Source of the DNA: Pusillimonas caeni
GTDB lineage: Bacteria > Pseudomonadota > Gammaproteobacteria > Burkholderiales > Burkholderiaceae_B
DNA length: 64,000 bases
Reading direction: 5' to 3'
NCBI RefSeq assembly: GCF_003545815.1
Contig: NZ_PDUW01000002.1
Span: forward strand, 496,001-560,000
A program made the translations under genes and the position numbers. Shown in pieces: positions 22,914 through 34,352 of the stretch. A model generated the notes under the pieces. That model made no database searches. It was not told the origin of the DNA and saw only the letters and a program-made list of their open reading frames with translations. Every line of letters begins with the position of its first letter. Within the stretch, counting starts at the first letter, position 1.

Positions 22914-23969
22914 ATGTTGGTTCGAATGATGTCTAGCAGTGGCGTTATGCGTGGCTGTCGGCTTCTGGCGACCGTCCTGTTCAGCGTGCTGACAGCGGCG
23001 GCCTGGGCTGCGCAGCCCGGCGCCACGGCCAAGCCGATGCCTGTGGTGGCCAGTTTCTCGGTGCTGGGCGACATGGTGGCGGAGATCGGCGGCGACCACG
23101 TGCAGCTGACCACCATCATCGGGCTTGGGGGCGACGCGCATTCATTCGAGCCTACGCCGGAACATGCGCGTGCGCTGTCCGAGGCGCGCGTGCTGGTGGT
23201 CAACGGATTGGGCTTCGAGGCCTGGCTGCCGCGATTGCTTGCATCGTCGAATTTCAAGGGGCTGCAGGTGGTGGCTTCGCAAGGCATCGAGCCCCTGCGG
23301 CTCGGTCGCGGCGAACAGGCCGCTGTTCAGGCGAACGGCAACCAGGCGGACCATGCGCATGGCCAGGGCGGGAAGCCGGGCGTAGCGGGAAGCCGCCACG
23401 CCGGGGATATCGACCCGCATGCCTGGCAAAGCCTGACCAACGGCATGATTTACGCGCGCAATATCGCGTCCGGCCTGGCCAAGGCGGACCCGGACAACGC
23501 GGCCGATTATCTGGCGCGCGCCAATCGCTACATCGATGAGATGAAGAAGCTGGACGCCGAGGTGCGCCAGGCGCTGGGGCAGATCGCGAAAGACAAGCGC
23601 AAGGTGGTGGTGCCGCATGATTCGCTGGGATACTTCGGGCGCGACTACGGTATCGAGTTCATCCCGATCATGGGCATCTCCAGCCAGGCGGAGGCGTCGG
23701 CGCGCAATATGGCGGCCATCGTGAAGCAGGTCCGCGCGGTGGGCGGCGCGGCCGTCTTCCTGGAAGGGTCGGCGAATCCGAAGCTGGCCGAACAGATCGC
23801 CCGGGAAACCGGCGCAGCCGTGGGCGGCGTTCTCTATGCGGATACGCTGAGCGAACCGGATCAGCCGGCCGGAACGTATCTGGGCATGTTCAAGTGGAAT
23901 GCGGGCCAGCTGATTTATGCGCTAAGGCCCGCGCGTATTGGTTCCGCCGCGTCTCGTCGAGACAAATAA
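22914..23969 (+). CDS. znuA: ZnuA-like zinc/manganese-binding protein
   Basis: A 351-residue cluster A-I binding protein with a Sec signal peptide (cleavage near AWAAQ). Metal ligands expected of the family are visible: His in GGDAHSFEPTPEH, His in DIDPHAWQS, His in VVPHDSLGYF, and the acidic C-terminal ligand in ADTLSEPDQPAG. A short His-containing loop (NQADHAHGQGGKPG), as found in zinc-type ZnuA proteins, lies before the second ligand. The gene follows znuB by 55 bp. Assignment to zinc rather than manganese rests on this loop and the Zur context. The start could also be the ATG at 22926. Confidence 0.9.
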   Translation: MLVRMMSSSGVMRGCRLLATVLFSVLTAAAWAAQPGATAKPMPVVASFSVLGDMVAEIGGDHVQLTTIIGLGGDAHSFEPTPEHARALSEARVLVVNGLGFEAWLPRLLASSNFKGLQVVASQGIEPLRLGRGEQAAVQANGNQADHAHGQGGKPGVAGSRHAGDIDPHAWQSLTNGMIYARNIASGLAKADPDNAADYLARANRYIDEMKKLDAEVRQALGQIAKDKRKVVVPHDSLGYFGRDYGIEFIPIMGISSQAEASARNMAAIVKQVRAVGGAAVFLEGSANPKLAEQIARETGAAVGGVLYADTLSEPDQPAGTYLGMFKWNAGQLIYALRPARIGSAASRRDK

Positions 23970-24027
23970 CTGCCGCCAGCCGAGCCATTGCCTTCTGGCG
24001 CCGTAGCCGCGTCGAACCCCGAGCGGC

Positions 24028-24990
24028 TCAATCCTGCTTGCGTCCGGCCCGCGGATGCGCCTGGTCGTAGGCTTTGGCCAGATGCTGGAAGTCGAGCCGG
24101 GTGTAGATTTGCGTGGTCGAGATATTGGAGTGGCCGAGCAGTTCCTGCACGGCGCGCAGGTCTTGGGCGGATTGCAGCAGGTGGCTGGCGAAGCTGTGGC
24201 GCAGGCTGTGGGGGTGGACGTTGACGGGCAGGCCGGCCAGGGTGGCGACGCGGTTCAATTGGCGCTGCACGACACGCGGCGAGATGCGTTGGCCGCGCGC
24301 GCCCAGGAAGAGAGCGGCGTAGGGGTCGGGATCGGAGTCGGGCGAGGGTGCGCCTGCGAGCTTGGGGCGCTCTTGCAGCCATCGGTTCAGGGCCCGGGCG
24401 GCCATGCTGCCCAGGGGAACGCTGCGTTTCTTGCCGCCCTTGCCCAGTATGGTGGCTTCGCCTTCTTCGAGCTGGATCCAGCTTTGTGATTCATATTGGC
24501 CGTTGCGCAGATAGCGCCAGTCCAGGCTGACGAGTTCGGCCAGGCGCAATCCGCTCGAGTACAGCACTTCGAACATGGCCTGGTCGCGGCATTCGATGGG
24601 CGTCTTGGGCTCGGGCAGGCCGGGGCGGTCGAGCAGCACCTGGGCCTGTTCGACCGATAAGGCCTTGGGCAGGCTGCGCGGTATTTTCGGGGCGCGCACG
24701 CCGGCGGCGGGGTTGTGGGCCAGGCCGGCGCGGGGCGCCCACCATTGGAAGAAGCCGCGCCAGGCGGCCAGCGCGCGCGCAAGGCTGCGTGGCTGAAGGC
24801 CCTGGGCGTGCAGGCGCGCCACGGATTGGCGGATGTGGTTTTCGGTGTAGCTGTGCAGGCTGGCGTCGGGCTGCAGGCGAACCAGGTGCTGCAGGTCTTG
24901 CCGGTAGCCCTGCAAAGTGTGGCTGGAATAGCGGCGGTTGCCCCGCAGGTATTCCAGCCATTGCTCCATGGGTTCCGGCAGGGCGTTCAT
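24028..24990 (-). CDS. xerC: XerC, tyrosine recombinase for chromosome dimer resolution
   Basis: A 320-residue tyrosine recombinase with an N-terminal SAM-like core-binding domain and a catalytic domain. Catalytic residues are Arg149 (SGLRLAEL), Lys184 (GKGGKK), His261 and Arg264 (HPHSLRHSFASH), His287 (LLGHSN) and Tyr296 (TQIYTRLD). The end of the dapF-DUF484-xerC operon is the standard chromosomal place for xerC, so this is not a phage integrase. With XerD it resolves dimers at dif. It converges on znuA. Confidence 0.95.
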   Translation of the reverse strand: MNALPEPMEQWLEYLRGNRRYSSHTLQGYRQDLQHLVRLQPDASLHSYTENHIRQSVARLHAQGLQPRSLARALAAWRGFFQWWAPRAGLAHNPAAGVRAPKIPRSLPKALSVEQAQVLLDRPGLPEPKTPIECRDQAMFEVLYSSGLRLAELVSLDWRYLRNGQYESQSWIQLEEGEATILGKGGKKRSVPLGSMAARALNRWLQERPKLAGAPSPDSDPDPYAALFLGARGQRISPRVVQRQLNRVATLAGLPVNVHPHSLRHSFASHLLQSAQDLRAVQELLGHSNISTTQIYTRLDFQHLAKAYDQAHPRAGRKQD

Positions 24991-25008
24991 GGTGCTGGCC
25001 GGTCGGCC

Positions 25009-25695
25009 CTAGGCCGTTTCAGGCTCGGTGCGCGCGGGAGCGCGCAGGCGGCACAGGCTGGCGCTGGCCAGGTCGTTGATGATGGCGAGGAAGTCGGTGG
25101 CCATGTCGGAGGTAAAGCGTTCGGGGTCGTCGGAGCCCAGCACCATCAGGCCGATGGGCTGGCCGGAGTCGGCCGGGCGCAGGGCGACGATGGCCAGCGA
25201 GGCCGGCGGCGTGCCCAGCCAGCCGGCGGCTTCCTGGCCTTGCATGGGGCCGCAATAAGGTGCGGTGAGTTCTTGCGCGTACTGACGGACGCTGTCGGTG
25301 ACGTCCTGGTTGAATTCGCTGTCGGCCAGGCCGGGAAGGTCCCACAGGCGCAGGGCGATGGCCTGCAGGTCGAACAGGTCGCCCAGGCTGCGCACGATGT
25401 GGCCGGGAATGCGGGTGGCGTCGTCTTCGGCCAGCATGCGGCAGCACCAGGCCATCAGCGTCTTGCTGATTTTTTCGTTGCCGGCGGCATTGTGGATGAG
25501 GCCCGACAGTTTCCATTCGAGGTCTTTGCTGCGGGTGCGCAAGGTCATGATCTGGCGCTCGCCCAGCGAGATGGCGCGGGTTTCGTGCGGATGGGGCACC
25601 TTCAGGTTGGCGAACAGGTCGGCGTGCTGCTGAAAGAACTCGGGGTTGGCTTGCAGGAAATGGGCGACGTCGTCGGCGTTGAGGCTGGTGCTCAT
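25009..25695 (-). CDS. DUF484 family protein
   Basis: A 228-residue soluble protein of the DUF484 family with a GAF-like fold, always found between dapF and xerC in beta- and gammaproteobacteria. It opens with [22 protein letters not shown], the family hallmark, and carries [21 protein letters not shown] near the C-terminus. Its start overlaps the dapF stop. Biochemical function is not known; the operon context suggests a link to cell-division-coupled recombination, but that is inference. Confidence 0.92.
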   Translation of the reverse strand: MSTSLNADDVAHFLQANPEFFQQHADLFANLKVPHPHETRAISLGERQIMTLRTRSKDLEWKLSGLIHNAAGNEKISKTLMAWCCRMLAEDDATRIPGHIVRSLGDLFDLQAIALRLWDLPGLADSEFNQDVTDSVRQYAQELTAPYCGPMQGQEAAGWLGTPPASLAIVALRPADSGQPIGLMVLGSDDPERFTSDMATDFLAIINDLASASLCRLRAPARTEPETA

Positions 25696-26585
25696 GGCTG
25701 GGGTGCTTCCTTGAAAGGGTTCGAGTTTGTCAGGGCGTCGATGTCGACCTGGCCGGTGAAGACGCTGACGGCCGGGCCGCTCATGGTGAGTTCGCCGCCG
25801 TTCCAGGCGATGGTCAGCGGCCCACCCCGAGTATGGACCAGCACCGGGCTGTCGAGCAAGCCGCGCCGTATGCCGGCCACGGCGGCCGCGCAGGCGCCCG
25901 TGCCGCAGGCCAGGGTTTCGCCGGCGCCGCGCTCGTACACGCGCAGCTTGATGGCGTGGCGGTCGAGCACCTGCATGTAGCCGGCATTGACGCGATGGGC
26001 GAAGCGCGGATGCGACTCGATCTGCGGCCCGGTGCGCGCGACGGGCGCCGCGTCGACGTCATCCACGAGCTGCACGGCATGCGGGTTGGAGATGGCCACC
26101 AGCGAGAGCTCGACGGCTTCGCCGCCTTGCAGCGGCAGGGACCACAGCGTGTCGCCGCCGCAAGGGCGCGAAGACAAGCCCCGGGCGTCGAGGCCGACGT
26201 CGGCGGGCTCGAAGCGTGTGCGGCCCATGTCGACCGTGACTTCGCCGGACGGCGTCTCGGTGAGGGTGATGAGGCCGGTGCAGATCTCGGCGCGCAGGGG
26301 ATTGCGGCGCGAGAGCCCCTGTTCGTGGACGAAGCGTACGAAGCAGCGCGCGCCGTTGCCGCAATGTTCGACTTCGCCGCCGTCGGCATTGAAGACGCGA
26401 TAGCGGAAATCGGCTTCGGGGTGCTGGGGCGGCTCGACCAGCAAAATCTGGTCGGCGCCGATGCCGAAATGGCGGTCGGCCAGCGCGCGCGCCCGCTCGG
26501 GCGTCATCTGTATGGATTGGCGCACGCCATCCAGCACGACGAAGTCGTTGCCGGCGCCCTGCATTTTGGTGAAATTCCAGATCAT
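25692..26585 (-). CDS. dapF: DapF, diaminopimelate epimerase
   Basis: A 297-residue PLP-independent epimerase that turns LL- into meso-diaminopimelate for lysine and peptidoglycan. The start at 26585 ([17 protein letters not shown]) gives the standard N-terminus. The two catalytic cysteines are in EHCGNGARC and [10 protein letters not shown]. The two halves have the internal pseudosymmetry of the family. It is the first gene of dapF-DUF484-xerC. Confidence 0.96.
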   Translation of the reverse strand: MIWNFTKMQGAGNDFVVLDGVRQSIQMTPERARALADRHFGIGADQILLVEPPQHPEADFRYRVFNADGGEVEHCGNGARCFVRFVHEQGLSRRNPLRAEICTGLITLTETPSGEVTVDMGRTRFEPADVGLDARGLSSRPCGGDTLWSLPLQGGEAVELSLVAISNPHAVQLVDDVDAAPVARTGPQIESHPRFAHRVNAGYMQVLDRHAIKLRVYERGAGETLACGTGACAAAVAGIRRGLLDSPVLVHTRGGPLTIAWNGGELTMSGPAVSVFTGQVDIDALTNSNPFKEAPQP

Positions 26586-26590
26586 GATGT

Positions 26591-27481
26591 TCAATAAGGC
26601 CGCTCTTCGCCGGGCGGGCGGGTCTTGAAGCGCCTGTGCACCCAATAATACTGCGTCGGGTCGGGCTCCACCCAGGATTCGATCAGCTTGTTCAGGCGCG
26701 CCGTGGCGTCTTCCAGCGACTGTTCGCCGGGAAAGTCGGCGATGGGCGGCAGCACGTCCACACGGTAGCGGCCCGTCTCGATATCGAGACGGCTGACGAT
26801 GGGCACCACGGCGGCGTCCCGCGACTTGGCGATTTGCGCAGTAGTGAGCAGAGTGGCGGCGGGTATGCCGAAGAAGGGCACGAACGCGCCGCCTTCTATG
26901 CCCCAGTCCATGTCGGGCAGGTAATACACGGGCACGCCGCCGCGCAGCTGGCGGATCAGGCCGCGCACGCCGTCGCGGCGGCTGATCAGATGCACGGTGT
27001 TGAAGCGCCCGCGCCCCTCGCGCACCAGGCGGTCGACGTCGGGGTCGCTTTGCGGCGTGTACAGCGTGGCCGAGGTTTCAAGAAACAGGGTCAGGCGGGT
27101 GGCGGCCGCGTCCAGGCCGATGAAGTGCGGGGCCAGCAAGATGATGGGCTGCCTGGCATCGAGCAGGGCCTGCAGGTGCTCCAGCCCTTCGATGGAAATG
27201 GTTTGCTCGATGCGCCGGCGCGTGCCGAACCACAACAGGCCGCGGTCGACCACCGACTGCGCCAGCAACTGGAAGTGCCGGCGCAGCCAGGCTTCGCGCT
27301 GTGCCTGGCTGTGCTGTGGAAAGCAGAGTTCGAGGTTGGTGCGCACGATGTGCGCGCGCGAGCCCAGTATGCGGGGCGCCAGCCAGCCCAGCGCCCGCCC
27401 CCAGCGCAGCCGCGTGGCGGTGCCGCAGCGCCCGAAGTAAGAAAACACGGCGGTAAGCAGGCCTGTCTTGTTGAACTTCAT
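26591..27481 (-). CDS. LpxL/HtrB-type lipid A late acyltransferase (copy 2)
   Basis: A 296-residue inner-membrane acyltransferase. The catalytic HX4D motif is in [14 protein letters not shown]. The start at 27481 ([13 protein letters not shown]) has a ggag site upstream. It adds a secondary acyl chain to lipid A from acyl-ACP. It follows a paralogue with a 13-bp gap; Bordetella species are known to carry adjacent LpxL1 and LpxL2. Which copy corresponds to which cannot be decided from the sequence alone. Confidence 0.88.
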   Translation of the reverse strand: MKFNKTGLLTAVFSYFGRCGTATRLRWGRALGWLAPRILGSRAHIVRTNLELCFPQHSQAQREAWLRRHFQLLAQSVVDRGLLWFGTRRRIEQTISIEGLEHLQALLDARQPIILLAPHFIGLDAAATRLTLFLETSATLYTPQSDPDVDRLVREGRGRFNTVHLISRRDGVRGLIRQLRGGVPVYYLPDMDWGIEGGAFVPFFGIPAATLLTTAQIAKSRDAAVVPIVSRLDIETGRYRVDVLPPIADFPGEQSLEDATARLNKLIESWVEPDPTQYYWVHRRFKTRPPGEERPY

Positions 27482-27494
27482 CTTGCGCCGCTCC

Positions 27495-28430
27495 TCAGCT
27501 TGCCGCATCCGGCGTGCGCGCTGGGTCTGTGCCGGAAACGCCCGCCGGAGCGGGCGGGGGCGTATCGCGCATGGCCGACGTGCTGGCGGGCTCGGGCGGG
27601 GGCGGAGCCCCGGCTGGCGTCTTGTAGCGGTTGTAGCTCCATAGGTATTGTTCGGGAAAGCGGCGTATGAGGCTTTCCATGGTCTGATTGATGAGAATGG
27701 CCTGCTGCAGCGGGTCGGTGGGAAAGGGGTCGGGCAGCCGCAGGTAATGGATGCGCCAGCCTTTTCCGCGCGGCAGGCGCTCGCCCGCCGTCAGGATGAC
27801 AGCTACACCGGTTTGAGAGGCCAGCTTGCCGGCCAAAGTCATGGTGTAGGCCGAGCGGCCGAAGAAGGGCGCCCAGACGCCTTCGCCCTGGGCGGGGGCC
27901 TGGTCCGGCAGCATGCCCACGGCTTCGCCGCGCTTCAGCGCCCGCACGAATTCGCGCACGCCCTGCATGGTGGCGGGCACGGCGCGCAGGGCCGAGGTGT
28001 TGCGGGCGCTTTCCATGACGGGCGCCAGAATCTCTTTGCGCGGGGGGCGGAACATGACGGTGATGGGCCCATGCAGGGTCTGGTAGCGGCCGGCGATCTC
28101 GAAGCAGCCCAGATGGGGCGTCAGATAGAGAATGCCGCGGCCCTCGGCCAGGGCCTGCTCGACCACCGCGTTGTCGTCGCTGACGGTTCTGGCCAGGCTT
28201 TGCTCGCTGCGCAGCCACACCTTGGGAAGCTCCATGATCATGGCGCCGGCTTCGCCCGCCGCGCGACGGGCAAAGGCCGGATCGTCGTAGCCGGCCTGGC
28301 GCGCATTGCTTTGTATGCGTTGACGGTACTTGCCCGGCTTGGCGTAGGCAATGCGCCCCGCCAGACGGCCGACCGCATGCAGCAAGGGCAGCGGCAACCA
28401 CGCCAGGAAACGGAATACGGTCAGGAGCAT
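27495..28430 (-). CDS. LpxL/HtrB-type lipid A late acyltransferase (copy 1)
   Basis: A 311-residue acyltransferase with the catalytic HX4E motif in LTPHLGCFEIAGRY and the PLS-C type motif VGMLPDQAP. An N-terminal membrane anchor (LLTVFRFLAWLPLPLLHAVG) is present. The last 35 residues are Pro/Ala-rich and unlike the downstream paralogue. It is the first gene of the pair and divergent from metK. It modifies lipid A in the inner membrane, affecting endotoxicity and envelope stability. Confidence 0.9.
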   Translation of the reverse strand: MLLTVFRFLAWLPLPLLHAVGRLAGRIAYAKPGKYRQRIQSNARQAGYDDPAFARRAAGEAGAMIMELPKVWLRSEQSLARTVSDDNAVVEQALAEGRGILYLTPHLGCFEIAGRYQTLHGPITVMFRPPRKEILAPVMESARNTSALRAVPATMQGVREFVRALKRGEAVGMLPDQAPAQGEGVWAPFFGRSAYTMTLAGKLASQTGVAVILTAGERLPRGKGWRIHYLRLPDPFPTDPLQQAILINQTMESLIRRFPEQYLWSYNRYKTPAGAPPPPEPASTSAMRDTPPPAPAGVSGTDPARTPDAAS

Positions 28431-28501
28431 GAAAAGCTTATAACCCTTTTGTAAGTGCTGAGAAAACGCCCAGGGCCGTATTTTCGCTTAAAATGCCAAG
28501 C

Positions 28502-28577
28502 ATCGCTGAGTTAACCGACAACTTGCGGAGCGATGACGGCATCGGGCCCGCCCGGCCGTGTAAATACCGCTAAAGCG
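28502..28577 (+). promoter_or_regulatory. SAM-II riboswitch upstream of metK
   Basis: The sequence follows the SAM-II consensus. The P1 stem (atcgct with agcgat) encloses gagttaaccg and a ttgc block; then comes taaat and the invariant gctaaa that forms the pseudoknot and SAM pocket. Between the P1 strand and taaat there is an extra GC-rich hairpin (acggc...gccgt), a known site of variable insertions. A -10-like taaaat at 28489-28494 puts the start of transcription right at its 5' end. It lies 94 bp before metK, the SAM synthetase gene, so feedback control by SAM is the natural reading. Confidence 0.82.
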
Positions 28578-28638
28578 TCGCGCCCCGTATTGCAAGCCGT
28601 TCCATGCCGAGGTGCAACGCGTTTCGTTCAACTTCAAC

Positions 28639-28655
28639 GAGCCGCTTGCCGGCTC
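28639..28655 (+). promoter_or_regulatory. Leader hairpin before the metK ribosome site
   Basis: gagccg and cggctc form a 6-bp stem around cttgc, a few bases before the metK ribosome site (taggac). It may be part of the expression platform of the upstream SAM-II element. Confidence 0.4.
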
Positions 28656-28671
28656 ATAGGACGCAATCGCT

Positions 28672-29837
<1,166 letters not shown>

Positions 29838-29838
<1 letters not shown>

Positions 29839-30035
29839 TGTCCGACCCGTCGTACAACCCGGATGAGCGCGATTCGCCCTGCGTGGCGGTGTGCTCGACG
29901 CTGTACGACGAGGTCTGCCGCGGTTGCGGACGCACGGTCATGGAAGTGGCGAACTGGGTGTTTTTCTCGGAAGATGAAAAGCGCGCGGTCTGGAAGCGGA
30001 TACTCAGCGAAGGGTATCCGCGCCGCAATAATTGA
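29838..30035 (+). CDS. DUF1289 family small cysteine-rich protein
   Basis: A 65-residue protein of the DUF1289 family with four conserved cysteines (SPCVAVC and VCRGCGRT) that could bind iron-sulfur or zinc, followed by EVANWVFFSEDEKRAVWKRI. Its ATG overlaps the metK stop, so it is probably translated together with metK. Function is unknown. Confidence 0.88.
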
Positions 30036-30141
30036 CACGCTCGTTCAGCTTGCTTTAAGCCGCCCCATAATGGGACGTGTGCTGCACTTTTATGTGGCAC
30101 ACTTCAGGGCTGGAGCAAGTTGAAGAAAGAGAGACAAGGCC

Positions 30142-31437
30142 ATGCCCGACAGTTCGTCAGAGGCTACCTCAGGTATCAATCAGGATTCGCCGCGGCATCG
30201 TGAGGAAGGCAGGGGGAGGGCTTCGTCCCTGGGCCGGGAAGCCGCCAAAGCGGAAGCTCCCGCGCATGAGCGCGGGAAGAAGGGCTTGGCGCAGGTGCTG
30301 CTGTTGATCACCATTGTGTATGTGGCGATGAACCTTCGGGCGGCGCTGATCAGCGTGGGGCCGGTCATCGGTTCGATAGGTGCGAGCCTGAACTTGTCGG
30401 CGACGGCCCTGGGGGTGCTCATTACGCTGCCGGTGCTGTGCTTCGGCGTGTTTGCGCCTTTTGCGCCGCGCCTGCTAAGGCTGCAGTCGGCCGAGCGCAC
30501 CATCTTGTTCAGCCTGCTTTTGCTGACGGGGGGTATTGTGTTGCGCAGCAACCTGGGCGCGCCGGGGTTGTTCGTGGGCACTTTCTTCCTGGGGCTGGCC
30601 ATCAGCGTGGTAATGGTGCTTTTGCCGGGCATCATCAAAAAGCATTTCCCGGTCAACGCGGGGCTGATGATGGGCTTGTATTCAACCGCCCTGGCGGCGG
30701 GGGCGGCCACGGCGGCGGGCGTTACGGTGCCGATGGAGCAATGGCTCGGCGACTGGCGCTTTTCGCTGGGGTTCTGGGCGATTCCGGCGCTTCTGGCTGC
30801 ACTGGCCTGGGTTCCCCAGGTCCGGGGCGAGCCGGCTTTCAGCGCCCGGCGGCCGGTGGCGGTGCCCCGCCTGCGCAGCAACTGGCTGGCGTGGCAGGTG
30901 ACGCTGTTCATGGGCACGCAGGGCGCCATAGCCTATTGCATCTTCGGCTGGCTGCCGCTGATACTGATCGATCGAGGCCTTAACTCGCGGGACGCGGGCT
31001 TTGTGCTGGCGACGCTCATGACCATCCAGCTTTCAACTTCCATCACCGGGCCCTGGATCGCCACGCGCGGGCGCGATCAGCGGCCCGCCATCTCTGTGTT
31101 CATGGCGCTGGTCTGTGCGGGCTTTCTGGGCCTGGTCTACGGGGCGACCAGCGCCGTCTACATCTGGGCAGGGGTGTTCGGGCTGGGGTTCGGCGGCATG
31201 TTCGCCGTGGCGATGGCATTGCTGGTGCTGCGTTCGCCCAACCCGCAGGTGGCGGCGGCGATATCGGGCATGTCGCAGGGGGTGGGCTATATGATCGCCG
31301 CCGTGGCGCCGCTCATCATCGGGATACTGCACGAGTACACCGGCAACTGGGACGCCGCATCGGTATTCATGATGCTGCTGATCCTGGGGGCGCTATGGTC
31401 CGGGCTGCTGGCCGGCAGGGCGCGCTTCATCGAATAA
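30142..31437 (+). CDS. CynX/NimT-type MFS transporter
   Basis: A 431-residue major facilitator of the cyanate/nitroimidazole transporter family with about 12 spans. The transport domain begins near residue 50 with YVAMNLRAALISVGPVIGSI, a family hallmark. An unusual hydrophilic, charged N-terminal stretch of about 47 residues precedes it, and the real start may be further in. Substrate is not evident; there is no cyanase gene next to it. Confidence 0.82.
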   Translation: MPDSSSEATSGINQDSPRHREEGRGRASSLGREAAKAEAPAHERGKKGLAQVLLLITIVYVAMNLRAALISVGPVIGSIGASLNLSATALGVLITLPVLCFGVFAPFAPRLLRLQSAERTILFSLLLLTGGIVLRSNLGAPGLFVGTFFLGLAISVVMVLLPGIIKKHFPVNAGLMMGLYSTALAAGAATAAGVTVPMEQWLGDWRFSLGFWAIPALLAALAWVPQVRGEPAFSARRPVAVPRLRSNWLAWQVTLFMGTQGAIAYCIFGWLPLILIDRGLNSRDAGFVLATLMTIQLSTSITGPWIATRGRDQRPAISVFMALVCAGFLGLVYGATSAVYIWAGVFGLGFGGMFAVAMALLVLRSPNPQVAAAISGMSQGVGYMIAAVAPLIIGILHEYTGNWDAASVFMMLLILGALWSGLLAGRARFIE

Positions 31438-31454
31438 GTCAGCCGCCGAATCAC

Positions 31455-31482
31455 TTGGCCGACACATTAAATCGGCTACAAT
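31455..31482 (+). promoter_or_regulatory. Sigma-70-type promoter of the ahcY operon
   Basis: ttggcc (31455-31460) and tacaat (31477-31482) are spaced by 16 bp. The start of transcription would be about 31490, just before the SAH riboswitch. Confidence 0.6.
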
Positions 31483-31496
31483 TGACCTCACTTTTT

Positions 31497-31588
31497 TCCT
31501 GAGGAGCGCTGCGACGGGCGCAGGCGGGCCGCCAAGGCGTTCGCTGCCCCGCTAGGCTCAGGAACCATCAGTATTCAACGGCGCTCAT
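31497..31588 (+). promoter_or_regulatory. SAH riboswitch upstream of ahcY
   Basis: The P1 stem pairs ttcctgag (31497-31504) with ctcaggaa (31557-31564); inside is the conserved gaggagcgctgc core and a variable GC-rich hairpin. The pseudoknot pairs gagcgc (31504-31509) with gcgctc (31581-31586) in the conserved caacggcgctcat. This matches the SAH riboswitch known upstream of ahcY in betaproteobacteria; S-adenosylhomocysteine turns expression on. Confidence 0.93.
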
Positions 31589-31593
31589 CATCT

Positions 31594-31647
31594 CCTGTAC
31601 GCAGGCGAAGGTGAGCCAACCGTTTCCATCGCTTCGTCCTGCACAGG
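31594..31647 (+). promoter_or_regulatory. Possible expression-platform stem between SAH aptamer and ahcY
   Basis: cctgt-acg-cagg-cgaag (31595-31611) can pair with cttcg-t-cctg-c-acagg (31632-31647) in an interrupted 14-bp stem that ends 16 bp before the ahcY ATG. Its 3' strand lies close to the region where the ribosome loads. Confidence 0.45.
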
Positions 31648-31663
31648 TTTACTGGGAAACTCC

Positions 31664-33082
<1,419 letters not shown>

Positions 33083-33093
33083 GCTGTTCAACA

Positions 33094-33141
33094 GCCGGGC
33101 CGGCGCGCCTGCTTTCTAGAGGCGCGCCACCCAGGCCCGGC
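33094..33141 (+). repeat. Nested inverted repeat between ahcY and the DUF360 gene
   Basis: gccgggcc and ggccCGGC flank an inner pair, ggcgcgcct and aggcgcgcc, giving a 17-bp stem with a bulge. There is no T run, so it is more likely an RNA processing or stability element inside the operon, or a weak attenuator, than a full terminator. Confidence 0.55.
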
Positions 33142-33158
33142 GCTACAGGAGCCTGACC

Positions 33159-33494
33159 ATGGAAATTCTGCTTATCTGGATCTTGAATGCGGTTGCCTTG
33201 CTGATCGTCGCCTACATCTTGCCGGGCATTTCAGTGGCTTCGTTCTGGTCGGCCCTGATCGCGGCGCTGGTGCTGGGCCTGATCAACACCCTGGTCAAGC
33301 CGGTGCTCGTGCTGCTGACCCTGCCGGTCACCATCGTGACGCTGGGCTTGTTCCTGCTGGTCATCAATGCCCTGGTGTTCTGGTTCGTGGGTTCGGTGCT
33401 GAAGGGGTTTCATGTCAACGGCTTCTGGTGGGCCATGCTGGGCGCACTGGTCTACAGCATTATTGCCGGCCTGCTATCGCGAGTGATTGCCTAA
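33159..33494 (+). CDS. DUF360/YvlD family ('phage holin family') membrane protein
   Basis: A 111-residue protein with about four spans and almost no soluble parts: ILLIWILNAVALLIVAYILP, ALIAALVLGLINTLVKPVLV, then two more. This is the PF04020 family, often misnamed phage holin; nothing else here is phage-like. It lies between ahcY and metF in betaproteobacteria regularly and its stop is directly followed by the metF ATG. Function is unknown. Confidence 0.88.
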   Translation: MEILLIWILNAVALLIVAYILPGISVASFWSALIAALVLGLINTLVKPVLVLLTLPVTIVTLGLFLLVINALVFWFVGSVLKGFHVNGFWWAMLGALVYSIIAGLLSRVIA

Positions 33495-34343
33495 ATGAGT
33501 TCTTTGGTCAGTTTGGAGTTTTTCCCGCCGCGCGATAACGCCGCTCAAGAAAAGCTCATCCGGTCGGCCAAGCAGTTGCAGGCCCTGCAGCCGGGCTACG
33601 TCAGCGTGACGTTCGGCGCCGGCGGCTCCACCCGCACGGGCACCGCCGATGCCGTGGGCATCATGCAGAAGCTGGGCTTCGACGCCGCGCCTCATCTGTC
33701 GTGCATCGGCGCATCGCGCGAGGTGCTGGCCGACATCCTGCAGGCCTACAGGCAGCAGGGCGTGCGGCGCATCGTCGCCCTGCGCGGCGACCTGCCTTCG
33801 GGCATGGGCGGCGACACCGGCGAGTTCCACTATGCCAGCCAGCTGGTGCGCTTCATTCGCGAGACCACCGGCGACTGGTTTCACATCGAGGTGGCCGCCT
33901 ACCCCGAGATGCACCCGCAGGCGCGCAACGCGGCGGCCGACCTGGGGCATTTCGTCGAGAAGGTCGACGCCGGCGCCAACAGCGCCATCACGCAGTACTT
34001 CTTCAACGCCGACGCCTACTTCGATTTCGTCGACCGGGCGCGCGCGCGTGGCGTCGGCATACCTATCGTGCCGGGCATCATGCCCATCACCAACAGTGCG
34101 CAGCTGCTGCGGTTTTCGGACATGTGCGGCGCCGAAGTGCCGCGCTGGATACGGCTGCGCCTCGCCGAATTCGGCGACGACAAGGCGTCGATACGCGCCT
34201 TCGGCGAAGAGGTGATCAGCCGCCTGTGCCAGGTCTTGCTCGACCAGGGCGCGCCCGGCCTGCACTTCTACACGCTCAACAACGCGGACGCCACGTTGGC
34301 GATCACGCGCAATCTCAGCGTCTCCAGCGCCGCGACGGCCTGA
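33495..34343 (+). CDS. metF: MetF, methylenetetrahydrofolate reductase
   Basis: A 282-residue FAD enzyme that reduces 5,10-methylene-THF to 5-methyl-THF for methionine synthesis. The barrel shows SLEFFPPRDNAAQEKL at the start, SVTFGAGGSTRTGT, IVALRGDLP and VAAYPEMHPQA, all family hallmarks. Placed after ahcY, it completes the methyl cycle: homocysteine from AhcY is remethylated with its product. Confidence 0.96.
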   Translation: MSSLVSLEFFPPRDNAAQEKLIRSAKQLQALQPGYVSVTFGAGGSTRTGTADAVGIMQKLGFDAAPHLSCIGASREVLADILQAYRQQGVRRIVALRGDLPSGMGGDTGEFHYASQLVRFIRETTGDWFHIEVAAYPEMHPQARNAAADLGHFVEKVDAGANSAITQYFFNADAYFDFVDRARARGVGIPIVPGIMPITNSAQLLRFSDMCGAEVPRWIRLRLAEFGDDKASIRAFGEEVISRLCQVLLDQGAPGLHFYTLNNADATLAITRNLSVSSAATA

Positions 34344-34352
34344 GTACGGCGT

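Noticed and set aside
24028-24990. Tyrosine recombinase as an integrase of a mobile element
   Set aside because: Sequence and the dapF-DUF484 context identify it as the housekeeping XerC.
33159-33494. Phage holin suggesting a second prophage
   Set aside because: The DUF360 family is misnamed; it sits in the ahcY-metF operon and no phage genes are near.
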